From the NCBI GenBank assembly GCA_937124525.1, contig CAKZLA010000044.1, positions 1-24,122 on the forward strand: DNA of 24,122 nt. The letters run 5' to 3'. Made by a program: the position numbers and the translations under genes. Every line of letters starts with the position of its first letter. Position 1 is the stretch's first letter. The notes beneath the pieces are model-generated. The model ran no database searches and was not told the DNA's origin. It saw only the letters and a program-made list of their open reading frames with translations. This DNA comes from an uncultured Desulfobacterium sp. (lineage in GTDB: Bacteria; Desulfobacterota; Desulfobacteria; Desulfobacterales; Desulfobacteraceae). Positions 14,755 through 22,892 of this stretch are shown one piece after another.

Positions 14755-17073
14755 TCATTTTCCCGGCAGTATTTCGGGTGTTTCCTGTAAAAGCAGCATC
14801 TGTGCCAGCATATCGTCCAAGGTGGCGGTGTCCTGGCCGGAAAAACCGGCAACCCGCAGTGGAGGGGACTGCCGGGTGGAAAAAGAGCTTATGGTCTGGT
14901 TAATGCGCTCACAAAAAAGGGTGCCGCCGGAGGTATCGGTTTCCTGGAGGACAAAGACAACGCTGTCCTTGAGCTCGAATTCCGCGTAGTCGTGGGTGCG
15001 GATGGTCTTTTGCAGGGCCTTGCGCAGGGCATGAAAGTCCGGATGATGGATATCTTGCCGGACCCAGGCCCGACAGATGCTGTAACAGCGGTCGTGGCGA
15101 CGGGACAGGGAGTGGACGCGCTGGAGGTGTGTCCGCAGTTCACTGTCCGAGGAGAGCCGTTCCCATTGCTCCTGGGCTGCGGAATCTGAAAAGGCGGCCG
15201 GAGTGTTCCCTGAGACGACTATAAGGGGCAGCTGGAGGGTAAAACGGCTGCCCTTGTCTTGTCCGTCACTGTGGGCCGTGATGGTGCCTCCGTGGAGTTG
15301 GGCCATTTTTTTGCTCAGGGGCAGCCCCAGGCCCGTACCCGGGGTGTTGACCCCGATGCCCGCCAGGGTCTGGTAGAATTTATCGAAAATATGGGGCAGG
15401 TCTTCGGAGGAAATGCCGATACCGGTATCTGCGATGCTGATGATTAGGTGCGGTTGTTTTCCCATCTGCCCGGCGACCTGCCGTATCCACTCTGGAAGGG
15501 TGTCAGGGGCGGAGATAATACCGGGGTCCAGCACCATCATGTCCATGGTGATAACACCGCCATCCGGGGTGAATTTAACGGCATTGGAAAGAATGTTAAA
15601 GAAAATCTGTTTAAGTTTGCGCTCATCGGCGGGCAGGGCAAGTTTGTAACACTCCTCGTTAAAATCGGTTTTCACCGTGATGCCGTGATGGGCTATTTTT
15701 TCCTTGAGCATGACCAAGCCGGTTTCAATGACATCGGTCACCTTGACCGATTTGATCTCCAGCGTCATCTTGCCAGCCTCCACCTTGGACAGGTCCAGAA
15801 TATCGTTGATCAGGGACAAAAGATGGTGGCCGGCATCGAGAATGTCGTCAAGGTATTCGCTCTGTTTGTCCGTCAGAGGACCGAAAAATTGGTCCTGCAG
15901 CACCTCTGAAAAACCGATGATGGAGTTCAGGGGGGTGCGCAGTTCATGGGACATGCCAGCCAGAAAATCGCTTTTAGCGATGTTGGACGCCTCCGCCGCT
16001 TCCCGGGCTTTTTCCAGTTCCTGAAGTATTCTCTTTGTTTCGGTTATGTCTTCCTTCACCGCCACGTAATGGGTGACGTTACCCCGGTCGTCGCACAGGG
16101 GAGAAATGGACGCATGTTCCCAGTACAGGGTGCCGTCTTTCTTTTTATTGCAGAATTCGCCCCGCCACTCCTTTCCCTGGGACAGGGTCTCCCACATTTC
16201 CCGGTAAAAGACGTTGGGCTGGATTTTGGCATTGAGAACCCGGGGGTTTTGCCCTATGACTTCGTCCACGGTATATCCGGTGACTTCACAGAACTTGGTA
16301 TTGACATATTCAATGGTACCGGTGGCGTCGGAGATCACCACAGAGGAAGGAGACTCTTCCACGGCCCGGAGGAGTTTTCTGATCTCCTCTTCCGGGTGGC
16401 CGTTCATAAAAAAAGGGGGCGTTGAACGGGCAGCCGACGTTTCCGCCGTGTCTTCAAGGGTGCAACGGGTGCAGGAACAGGTTACCGTTGGTTGCGACGC
16501 TTTCCGGGGTGCTGGCGGGCAGGGGCTATTTTGGGAGGCGGAGCAGAGAAGATCCAGCACACCCGCCGGTGTATCTGCCTGGATCAGCAGATTTTCCTCC
16601 GGAATTTTCATGAATCCCTGATCCATTGCATGGTCCAGAAAGCCGGTGAGGCGATCCCAATAGTGATTGATGTTTAAAAGAGCACAGGGTTTTGCGTGGA
16701 ATTCCATCACGTTGAGGGTGAGTACCTCAAATAGCTCCTCCAGAGTCCCGATGCCCCCGGGCAGGGCTATGAAGGCGTCTGAAAGCCTGGTCATGAGACG
16801 CTTGCGCTCATGCATGGTGTTCACCGTATGGAGTCGAGTCAGGCCTGGATGAAATTTTTCCTTTTCCTTGGGGGCCTTTACAGTGACGCCCACCACCCGG
16901 CCTCCGGCCGACAGTGCCCCATCGGCCAGTTTTTTCATCAGCCCTGTATTGGAGCCACCGTACACGCAGGTGATGTCCCGACGGGCCAGTTCCTGACCCA
17001 TTTTCCAGGCCGCCTGCCCATAAATCAGATCGATGCCGTCATTGGAGCCTAAAAAAATACAGATGGATTTCAT
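14755..17073 (-). CDS. LOG-domain / PAS / histidine kinase fusion with C-terminal GGDEF-like remnant
   Basis: Residues 1-178 are a full LOG domain (TIGR00730 type; nucleoside-5'-monophosphate phosphoribohydrolase) with MHERKRLM (87-94) and the catalytic PGGIGTLEE (105-113), both intact. A Cys-bearing linker follows (Cys177, 185, 199, 201, 204). A PAS domain (~232-347) has GQNPRVL where LOV domains have Cys, so it is not a flavin-cysteinyl photosensor. HisKA has His376 in MSHELRTPLN, and HATPase_c has NILSNAVKF (493-501), DTGIG (549-553) and GTGLGLP (579-585). Residues ~650-765 resemble a GGDEF fold, but ELKDS (700-704) stands where GGDEF would be, so no cyclase activity is expected. There is no membrane segment. 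The start at 17073 is chosen over 17091 because AAGG precedes it and the LOG domain begins there. It is the first gene of the signalling operon. LOG-kinase fusion is not an architecture I know as described. Confidence 0.9.
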   Translation of the reverse strand: MKSICIFLGSNDGIDLIYGQAAWKMGQELARRDITCVYGGSNTGLMKKLADGALSAGGRVVGVTVKAPKEKEKFHPGLTRLHTVNTMHERKRLMTRLSDAFIALPGGIGTLEELFEVLTLNVMEFHAKPCALLNINHYWDRLTGFLDHAMDQGFMKIPEENLLIQADTPAGVLDLLCSASQNSPCPPAPRKASQPTVTCSCTRCTLEDTAETSAARSTPPFFMNGHPEEEIRKLLRAVEESPSSVVISDATGTIEYVNTKFCEVTGYTVDEVIGQNPRVLNAKIQPNVFYREMWETLSQGKEWRGEFCNKKKDGTLYWEHASISPLCDDRGNVTHYVAVKEDITETKRILQELEKAREAAEASNIAKSDFLAGMSHELRTPLNSIIGFSEVLQDQFFGPLTDKQSEYLDDILDAGHHLLSLINDILDLSKVEAGKMTLEIKSVKVTDVIETGLVMLKEKIAHHGITVKTDFNEECYKLALPADERKLKQIFFNILSNAVKFTPDGGVITMDMMVLDPGIISAPDTLPEWIRQVAGQMGKQPHLIISIADTGIGISSEDLPHIFDKFYQTLAGIGVNTPGTGLGLPLSKKMAQLHGGTITAHSDGQDKGSRFTLQLPLIVVSGNTPAAFSDSAAQEQWERLSSDSELRTHLQRVHSLSRRHDRCYSICRAWVRQDIHHPDFHALRKALQKTIRTHDYAEFELKDSVVFVLQETDTSGGTLFCERINQTISSFSTRQSPPLRVAGFSGQDTATLDDMLAQMLLLQETPEILPGK

Positions 17074-17138
17074 AAATGCCTTATACTCCATACAATAATT
17101 AAATTAAGCACATATGATGCCATATGCTGCTTGTGATT

Positions 17139-17167
17139 TCTATAGTGATTTTCATGGTAGATTTCAA
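17139..17167 (-). promoter_or_regulatory. candidate sigma-70 promoter of the signalling operon, -35 at the end of the 138-bp element
   Basis: On the minus strand TTGAAA (17167-17162) and TATAGA (17144-17139) are separated by exactly 17 bases, about 65 bases before the LOG-kinase ATG at 17073. The first T of the -35 box is the last base of the 138-bp element copy B, so the promoter straddles the element boundary. The motifs and spacing are seen; activity is inferred. Confidence 0.55.
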
Positions 17168-17416
17168 CCTGTACAGGTACCAATTATCCGTGGCGTTTGG
17201 CAAGGCAAATATATTAAATTTAGCCTTCAATTGGCATTGTTGGGAGTGGGCATAAGCTGGGGCACTATACGGGAAATAGAATTTTGCTCATCGCAAGATT
17301 CCGTTAAAACTCCATCATAAAATGGCCCATGTTATGACCAACCCCGCATTGTTAGATTACAAATAGCACGGAAATGCTGATTCAAATCGAGTCAGTAAAG
17401 AACTAACCGCACAGGT
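17167..17416 (+). mobile_element. 138-bp inverted-repeat element, copy B, interrupted by a 104-bp insertion
   Basis: This copy starts ACCTGTACAGGTACC and ends TAACCGCACAGGT. It spans 250 bases, but removing the insertion at 17242-17345 and one copy of the 8-base direct repeat leaves exactly 138, the length of the other two copies. Its ends extend to a perfect inverted repeat GATTTCAACCTGT / ACAGGTTGAAATC. The GCGTTTGGCAAGG end faces the LOG-kinase start, as in the other copies relative to their genes. Confidence 0.85.
17242..17345. mobile_element. 104-bp nested MITE-like insertion with 8-bp target duplication
   Basis: This segment is absent from the other two 138-bp copies. It is flanked by the direct repeat GCATTGTT at 17234-17241 and 17346-17353, where the other copies have a single related sequence. 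Its ends GGGAGTGGGCATAA and TTATGACCAACCCC are inverted repeats (11 of 14 positions match). It has no ORF. It is the younger insertion because it interrupts copy B. Eight-base duplications with G-rich ends are reminiscent of IS1595-like elements, but that is only a suggestion. Confidence 0.75.
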
Positions 17417-17484
17417 TGAAATCTTTGGAGTTTCATTTTTTGTTGTTGCAGAGAGTTACTGCCATGTATGTTTATAAAAAACTC

Positions 17485-17586
17485 GTAAGTTCTCAATAAC
17501 CTCGGGCTGATAAAGCCTGATTACCTTTAAACACCAGGTGCTATTCAAAAGGATTCACTGAATACCCGGGCTTATTGAGAAGTTAC
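17485..17586 (+). mobile_element. 102-bp MITE-like element, copy 2, with 8-bp target duplication
   Basis: This copy starts GTAAGTTCTCAATAACC and ends GGGCTTATTGAGAAGTTAC, with exactly the same length as the copy at 8186. The perfect direct repeat AAAAACTC flanks it (17477-17484 and 17587-17594). Two copies with different, perfect 8-base flanks show that this unit moves by transposition. Confidence 0.9.
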
Positions 17587-17731
17587 AAAAACTCTGTTCA
17601 ACGATCTGTAATAACAGGAATTTCAATATTTGTCGTGACAGGCCAGATCCCAATACGGTCTGCCCGTGGCAGTTATATGAAAAAGTTTGATCATCGAGTC
17701 ACAATGTCGAGTCTTGTGGGCAAAAGCTGCG

Positions 17732-18376
17732 TTAGTCAAAAATGATGGGGAAAAGATTTGCCATTGAGAACTCGCTGTGTTCTTTGATTAATTTTTTTGC
17801 AATTTTTGAATTTTTTGTAATAATTGCATTATAGAGATCTTCGTGTTCTTCAATTATTTCAAATAAACGGGGGGTTTCCAGGTGTTCGGTGCGAAAACGC
17901 AGGAAGATACGTTGGTAAATATCTTTATAAATGTCCACGAAATAGGTGTTGTTAACCATTTCTCCTATCGCCGCATGGAATTCCATGTCAAGGACGAAGA
18001 GATGACGATAAACATGACTTTTTACCGATGAGGCATACCGGTTTTTTTTCTCTTCAAGGGCTGCCAGTTTTCTCGGGGTTGCCAGTTTAATGGCGTTGTC
18101 AATGGACCCCAGTTCCATGAGTACTTTTATCTCGTAAAGAGACTCAGCCTCTTCCCTTGTCAATTTATGAACCGAGTAGCCCTGGTTTGGGATGAAGTCA
18201 AGATAGCCTTCCTTGGCAAGGATGGAAAGTGCATTATTTACCGGTGTTCGGCTCACCCCCAGCTCTTTTGCAAGATCAACAAAGACAAGGCGCTGACCGG
18301 GAACAATGTCATAATTGACCATCATCTGTTTGATGTTGTCATATACCCGTAATGTTAAATTTTTCTGTTCTGCCAT
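17732..18376 (-). CDS. GntR-family transcriptional regulator, FadR/FCD subfamily
   Basis: Residues ~5-75 are a winged helix-turn-helix with LAKELGVSRTPVNNAL (35-50) and the wing FIPNQGYSVHKL (61-72). Residues ~78-205 are an FCD ligand-binding domain in which the metal-binding set Asp130, His134, His178 and His200 is complete. FCD regulators usually bind a carboxylate ligand that releases DNA. Length (214 aa) is typical. A strong AGGAG lies before the ATG at 18376. The gene diverges from the SLC13-like permease with 468 bases between them, the classic arrangement for a regulator of a carboxylate uptake gene. The ligand is not evident. Confidence 0.92.
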   Translation of the reverse strand: MAEQKNLTLRVYDNIKQMMVNYDIVPGQRLVFVDLAKELGVSRTPVNNALSILAKEGYLDFIPNQGYSVHKLTREEAESLYEIKVLMELGSIDNAIKLATPRKLAALEEKKNRYASSVKSHVYRHLFVLDMEFHAAIGEMVNNTYFVDIYKDIYQRIFLRFRTEHLETPRLFEIIEEHEDLYNAIITKNSKIAKKLIKEHSEFSMANLFPIIFD

Positions 18377-18844
18377 TTATTCTCTCCTGCACAAGGGGGG
18401 GAAATATTTGGTGCCCGACGAACCAAGCCCGCCATTTTATATGAAATTGTTTTTGGTTTGATTGCATTCAAAATGATCATTCTATTTTGTATGTAAAATA
18501 TATATTTAAAAAAATATATAAAAATCAATATTATAGTAAGTTTATATATTATATACTTTTTGATTACAATAGCACAGAAAAGAAAAGAACGCCAGTTACA
18601 ATTTGGATATTTTCTTAATTCATTCATCAGTTTGTTGATTTAGCCCTTTTTGAAAAATGAATGTATAAAATGTACTAAGTTATTCATAGCATCTTCATAT
18701 CTGATTACTGAAATTTGCTAAAATAGAAAATAGAGTGACCACGAGGTGATATAAAGAAGGCCTGAATTATGGGTTTTAGATTGTCTTGATTTATGATAAT
18801 TTTAAAATTTTTTATGAAAAAAAAATTAAGCCCGGAAGAAAACT
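18377..18844. other. 468-base AT-rich divergent regulatory region
   Basis: It separates the regulator (minus) and the permease (plus) and should hold both promoters. The visible structure is the TTGGT/ACCAA repeat (18408-18426) and an AT-only inverted repeat TATATATTT/AAATATATA (18499-18507/18512-18520). A GGAAG ribosome-binding site lies six bases before the permease ATG. The open frame 18355-18627 (minus) overlaps the regulator start, has low-complexity Ile/Lys/Tyr-rich composition, and is not believed to be a gene. Confidence 0.6.
18408..18426. promoter_or_regulatory. possible operator of the FCD regulator
   Basis: TTGGT (18408-18412) and ACCAA (18422-18426) form an inverted repeat with nine bases between, about 30 bases upstream of the regulator ATG. 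Many FadR-type sites are short palindromes of this kind. With only five-base arms, chance is a serious alternative. Confidence 0.2.
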
Positions 18845-20242
18845 ATGATACCACCCCATTTTATTAAACATACCTCAGGATGGACTCTGGCAATGGTTAC
18901 AGGCATTGGAGTTTGGTGCCTTTTTCCCTTAGAGCCTGCTGCCCGCCATTGTTTTGCCATCATACTGGTCGGCATTGTCTGCTTTATCTTTGATCTATTA
19001 CCAAACTATATTGTCGGGATATGGATCACGATCCTGCCTGTGATTTTAGGCATAACGCCGGCAGATGTTGCATTAAAACCCACTACCCAATGGGCCTGGT
19101 GGATCATCCTGATCGGTTTTATGATTGGGGTGGCATTCAATAAAACCGGGCTGGGAAACCGCTTTGGTCTTTATTTTGGTGCCACGATTGTAAAGGGATG
19201 GTTTAGCGTTATTCTATCCATTTTTCTAATGAATATTGTCTTCAATATCCTGGTTCCATTTTCAGGAGCTGCCGCCATTGCCATCGGCATTTCCATATTC
19301 ATGCCCATCGCCCATGATATGGGTTTCAGGCCCGGGGATAACGGATTTAACGGAATTGCACTGGCCTGTGTCACCAGCAACCTGCTGGCAGGTGAACTCG
19401 TATTGACCGGTTGGCCCATAAATCCATTGGCAGTCACTCTTTTTTCACCTTATTTTCAACTGGATTACATGGGGTGGATAAAGTATATTACCTTTCCAGC
19501 CTCTATTCTGGTTATCACTGGATATTTTGCCGTGGCCCTGGCTTTTAAACCCCGGCAATCTGTTCTTTATGATTCAAAGTCGGCAAAAAAACAATTACAG
19601 GCGCTGCCCCGAATATCAATTGCGGAAGTCAAAACTCTTTTTATCATCCTGCTGATCCTGCTGGCATTTATTACCCAGCCCTGGCACGGGCTTGAAGCCG
19701 GATGGATGGCCCTGGGGTTTTCATTTCTGTTTTTTGTCCCCGTTATCGGCGTCCTTGATACAAAGGAATTCTCAACACAGTTGCCATGGCATTTCTTTAT
19801 GTTTTTACTGGGAGTCTTCAGTATTGGATATCAATTAAATCACCATAACATCCAGATCTGGCTGGCACAAAATACCATGGCCAATGGCATAGAAAACTGG
19901 CCCCCGATTCTTGCCAATGGGTATATTTCCTGTTTAATGACCTTCATGCACTTTGTCGTGGGAAGTATGGTGCCCTTACTGGCCAGTTTTATCCCGACCC
20001 TGGCATCCTATGCTTCAGATTCTGGAATGCCGTTGATCATGACATTCGGCACCGTGCTTTTTTCTTCAAAACGATGGATATTCCCATTTCAAGAAGCCTT
20101 TGTCCTCATGACCCAGGGGCTGACCTATGGAAAGCTTGAAAGCTGGGCCATTATAAAATTAGGTACAATATTGACAATATTGATCATTCTGGTGGTTATA
20201 CCTATCTCAACTTTTTACTGGAGATTGATTGGCGCGCCATAA
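18845..20242 (+). CDS. SLC13/DASS-like anion permease
   Basis: This 465-residue integral membrane protein has about eleven to twelve hydrophobic segments spread along its length and few charged loops. The region at about 125-200 (an amphipathic hairpin before a membrane segment, then SIFMPIAHDMGF and a segment with TSNLLAGELVLTGWPINP) resembles the first repeat of the ion-transporter superfamily (SLC13, ArsB). The Na+-site SNT motifs of classical DASS transporters are not seen in standard form. The likely role is uptake of a small organic or inorganic anion across the inner membrane. It is divergent from the FCD regulator, which points to a carboxylate. A chemoreceptor gene follows on the same strand. 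Substrate and direction of transport are not determined by sequence. Confidence 0.78.
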   Translation: MIPPHFIKHTSGWTLAMVTGIGVWCLFPLEPAARHCFAIILVGIVCFIFDLLPNYIVGIWITILPVILGITPADVALKPTTQWAWWIILIGFMIGVAFNKTGLGNRFGLYFGATIVKGWFSVILSIFLMNIVFNILVPFSGAAAIAIGISIFMPIAHDMGFRPGDNGFNGIALACVTSNLLAGELVLTGWPINPLAVTLFSPYFQLDYMGWIKYITFPASILVITGYFAVALAFKPRQSVLYDSKSAKKQLQALPRISIAEVKTLFIILLILLAFITQPWHGLEAGWMALGFSFLFFVPVIGVLDTKEFSTQLPWHFFMFLLGVFSIGYQLNHHNIQIWLAQNTMANGIENWPPILANGYISCLMTFMHFVVGSMVPLLASFIPTLASYASDSGMPLIMTFGTVLFSSKRWIFPFQEAFVLMTQGLTYGKLESWAIIKLGTILTILIILVVIPISTFYWRLIGAP

Positions 20243-20419
20243 CACGGTTTTTTTATGCTGTTTTTGCAGATGCGCATCAACGTATCGTTTTTTTTGACGA
20301 CTCCAGAAGAGATTAGGGGATCAAGCCTTGATTTTTGCACGGATCTGAATCATGCGCGTGTCCTCGTAAGTACCTACACATAAATTGTTCGGAATTATTA
20401 TATTTTTTAAATTATATTC

Positions 20420-20455
20420 TTGACAAAAATATGTAAAAACAGAAATACATACAAT
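20420..20455 (+). promoter_or_regulatory. candidate promoter of the chemoreceptor gene
   Basis: TTGACA (20420-20425) is a consensus -35, about 70 bases before the ATG, in AT-rich sequence. Candidate -10 boxes TACATA (20446-20451) and TACAAT (20450-20455) stand 20 and 24 bases away, both longer than ideal. The rest of the gap (20243-20496) has a GATGCGCATC palindrome near 20270 followed by a T-run that may terminate permease transcription. Confidence 0.3.
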
Positions 20456-20496
20456 GTGTTTTTAAATTATAAAATGAGAGGAAAAAGGTAAAAATA

Positions 20497-22824
20497 ATGT
20501 TCTTTTCAAATCTTGGAGTTCGGGCAAAAATTTCCGGCGGCTTCATGTTGGTTCTTTTGATTGCTCTGGTGGTAGGGGGGACAGGCTATGTAAGTCTCAA
20601 TAAGGTCATTAAGGACGCCGAAGTGAATTCATTGGCCCTCGCGGTAGAGGATAAACTGCTTGAAGCCCGGAGCCAGGAGAAAAATTACATCTACTTCAAT
20701 GATGAACAATTCTATAACAAACTGGTGGGAGCTCTGGATGAATTTGGCAATCTGCTTCCGGAATTAAAGGCGAAAGCGGACAACAAACAGGGAGCGGAGA
20801 TCGAAAATCTCCACCGACTAAAAGAGAATTATTTGCAGGCAGCGTCGGAAATGAAGCGTGCCTCAGAAGAAAATGCCCTGGTGCTTAAAAATCTTCAAGC
20901 TGCTGGCGGAAAGATAGCTGAAATCTCGGATCAAGAGATGCAAAAAATAGCGGCGGATACGCGTGCAAATGTCCTTCTGGCCAATACCCAGGCCTTAAGA
21001 AATAATGAGCTCAAGGAAATTACCAATATTGTCAACATCGGTCATGACGTGATGCGATTTTATTACAATGCCAACCTCGATAAGGAGCAAGCGCTGGATG
21101 CCCTCCGCAATATGCACTTTGACGGCTCCAACTACTATTACGTTGTTCGGGAGGATATGACCCTGGTTTCTCATGGCACCAATCGGAAACTCGAGGGAAT
21201 GAATTTTGGCACCATTAAAGACAAAAAAACAGGCAAGGTCTTTATGCTGGAAGTGGTAGGTAACGCCATGGCCGATAGCCAGTCCATGACCGAATACTAT
21301 TGGACCAAGCCCGGCATGGGTGATGCCATTTTCCCGAAAATCACCTGTGCTAAATATTTTAAGCCGTGGGGCCTGATCATCTGTGCCGGCATTTATGTGG
21401 AAGACATCAAGAAAAAGGCGGCTGAGATGCAGGCCGTGCTTGACAAGGGGTTCAACGCCCTCCAGGAAACCAACAGCATTGAAACGCTTGTACTGAATGC
21501 GAGGCTGAATGCCCTCTATTACTTTAAATACAAGACGAACGGCGACAAAGTTGAAGAAGATATCTCGAAAATCAAAAAACTGAAGGTCGCCACCGCGGAA
21601 CTAAAAGGGGCTGCTGATGACTATTCGGAAAATTTCAAACAGTGGATGAGCAACGACAACCATATTGGAGACCAGATTGAAGAAATCAAAAACGTTGCAC
21701 GGGGTGGCCTTGAAGTATCCTCAAATCTTGCAGAGGCCGCAAAGGAAGATTTTGAAATAAGTGCTTCTTCCGGCAAGAAGACCATCCTGATATTTGCCCT
21801 GGCAGGTATTTTAACGGGACTTGGGCTGACGTTTCTGCTGACGCAAAGCATTACGGGTCCGATTCAGCGAGCCATTGAGGGACTGCGGAGCTCTTCCGAC
21901 GAAGTGGCATCCGCTTCCCATCAACTCTCTTCGGCAAGTCAGCAGTTGGCGGAAGGCTCTTCCGAACAGGCGGCATCCCTTGAGGAGACATCTTCCTCTA
22001 TGGAGGAAATGTTATCCATGACGAAAACCAATGCGGACAACGCGAATCAGGCCAACGATATCGTCAAAGAATCTACAAACGATATGAATCAGGCCCAGGG
22101 CGTTATGGTTGAACTCACCGCTTCGATGGAAGAGATTTTAAAAGCCGGTGAAGAAACCCAAAAGATCGTCAAGACTATAGACGAAATCGCGTTTCAGACC
22201 AACCTTCTGGCCCTGAACGCGGCGGTTGAGGCTGCCAGGGCCGGGGAAGCCGGGGCCGGATTTGCGGTAGTGGCCGACGAAGTTCGCAACTTGGCCATGC
22301 GGGCGGCTGTGGCAGCTAAGAATACGGCGGATCTGATAGAAGGCACGGTGAAGAAGGTCGGTGACGGCTCGGAACTTGTGGGCAAAACCAATGACGCATT
22401 TGCGCAGGTGATAACCGGCGCGGTCAAGGTCGGAGAACTGGTCGCAGAGATCGCTACAGCTTCTAATGAACAGGCTGGTGGGATTGAACAGGTTAATAGT
22501 GTGGTGGCTGAAATGGATAAGGTCACCCAGAAAACTGCAGCCAATGCGGAAGAGTCTGCCAGCGCCTCGGAAGAGATGAATGCGCAGGCCGAACAGATGA
22601 AGTCGATTGTTGCTGAAATGATCGCTTTAGTCAGTGGAAATACAAAAGAAAAAAGGGAAGGGCATGGAGAATTGCCCCTGATCGCTCAACCCCAAAGAAA
22701 CTTCGATAAAAACCGCCTCCTTGGTAATGGAAAGGGCCGCGGAAAAAAACCAATGATTTATAAGGCAAAAGAAGTTACCTCTGAGCAGGTGATCCCTATG
22801 GATGATGGTTTCAAAGATTTCTAA
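20497..22824 (+). CDS. methyl-accepting chemotaxis protein with Cache domain inside a helical sensor
   Basis: In this 775-residue chemoreceptor TM1 is ~15-33 and TM2 ~428-448. Between them, residues ~35-165 and ~310-425 are long helices with HBM-like character, and residues ~175-305 form a Cache_2-like domain ([18 protein letters not shown] 210-227; [15 protein letters not shown] 290-304). No clear canonical HAMP domain follows TM2. The cytoplasmic coiled coil has the conserved tip ([20 protein letters not shown], 564-583) that binds CheA and CheW, flanked by Glu/Gln-rich methylation helices. The C-terminus PMDDGFKDF has the acidic-FKDF style seen in many deltaproteobacterial receptors and may dock CheR or CheB. 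The ATG at 20497 is preceded by AAGG. Cache_2 receptors often sense small organic acids, which fits the neighbouring carboxylate-type permease and FCD regulator, but that link is inference. Confidence 0.93.
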   Translation: MFFSNLGVRAKISGGFMLVLLIALVVGGTGYVSLNKVIKDAEVNSLALAVEDKLLEARSQEKNYIYFNDEQFYNKLVGALDEFGNLLPELKAKADNKQGAEIENLHRLKENYLQAASEMKRASEENALVLKNLQAAGGKIAEISDQEMQKIAADTRANVLLANTQALRNNELKEITNIVNIGHDVMRFYYNANLDKEQALDALRNMHFDGSNYYYVVREDMTLVSHGTNRKLEGMNFGTIKDKKTGKVFMLEVVGNAMADSQSMTEYYWTKPGMGDAIFPKITCAKYFKPWGLIICAGIYVEDIKKKAAEMQAVLDKGFNALQETNSIETLVLNARLNALYYFKYKTNGDKVEEDISKIKKLKVATAELKGAADDYSENFKQWMSNDNHIGDQIEEIKNVARGGLEVSSNLAEAAKEDFEISASSGKKTILIFALAGILTGLGLTFLLTQSITGPIQRAIEGLRSSSDEVASASHQLSSASQQLAEGSSEQAASLEETSSSMEEMLSMTKTNADNANQANDIVKESTNDMNQAQGVMVELTASMEEILKAGEETQKIVKTIDEIAFQTNLLALNAAVEAARAGEAGAGFAVVADEVRNLAMRAAVAAKNTADLIEGTVKKVGDGSELVGKTNDAFAQVITGAVKVGELVAEIATASNEQAGGIEQVNSVVAEMDKVTQKTAANAEESASASEEMNAQAEQMKSIVAEMIALVSGNTKEKREGHGELPLIAQPQRNFDKNRLLGNGKGRGKKPMIYKAKEVTSEQVIPMDDGFKDF

Positions 22825-22892
22825 TGTCTAAGAGAAGTTAGGATTCAAGGGAGCAAGCTTTCAATAAGCTCTGGTGATTGTTAAATTTTTTT

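Larger units (their letters stand above)
17074..17731. other. 658-base non-coding region built largely from small mobile elements
   Basis: The gap between the FCD regulator stop and the LOG-kinase start contains the candidate promoter (17139-17167), the interrupted 138-bp element (17167-17416) and the 102-bp element (17485-17586). More than half of its length is repeat-derived. The rest (17595-17731) is 3' sequence of the regulator gene; it shows direct repeats of GACTCGA-type sequence near 17694-17714 and no clear terminator. Confidence 0.7.

Noticed and set aside
15960..16430. LOV photosensor in the LOG-kinase
   Set aside because: The PAS domain has NPR where LOV domains have the flavin-binding Cys, so it is an ordinary PAS domain.
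18355..18627. 90-codon minus-strand ORF in the divergent region
   Set aside because: It is AT-driven low-complexity sequence that overlaps the regulator start and its ribosome-binding site.
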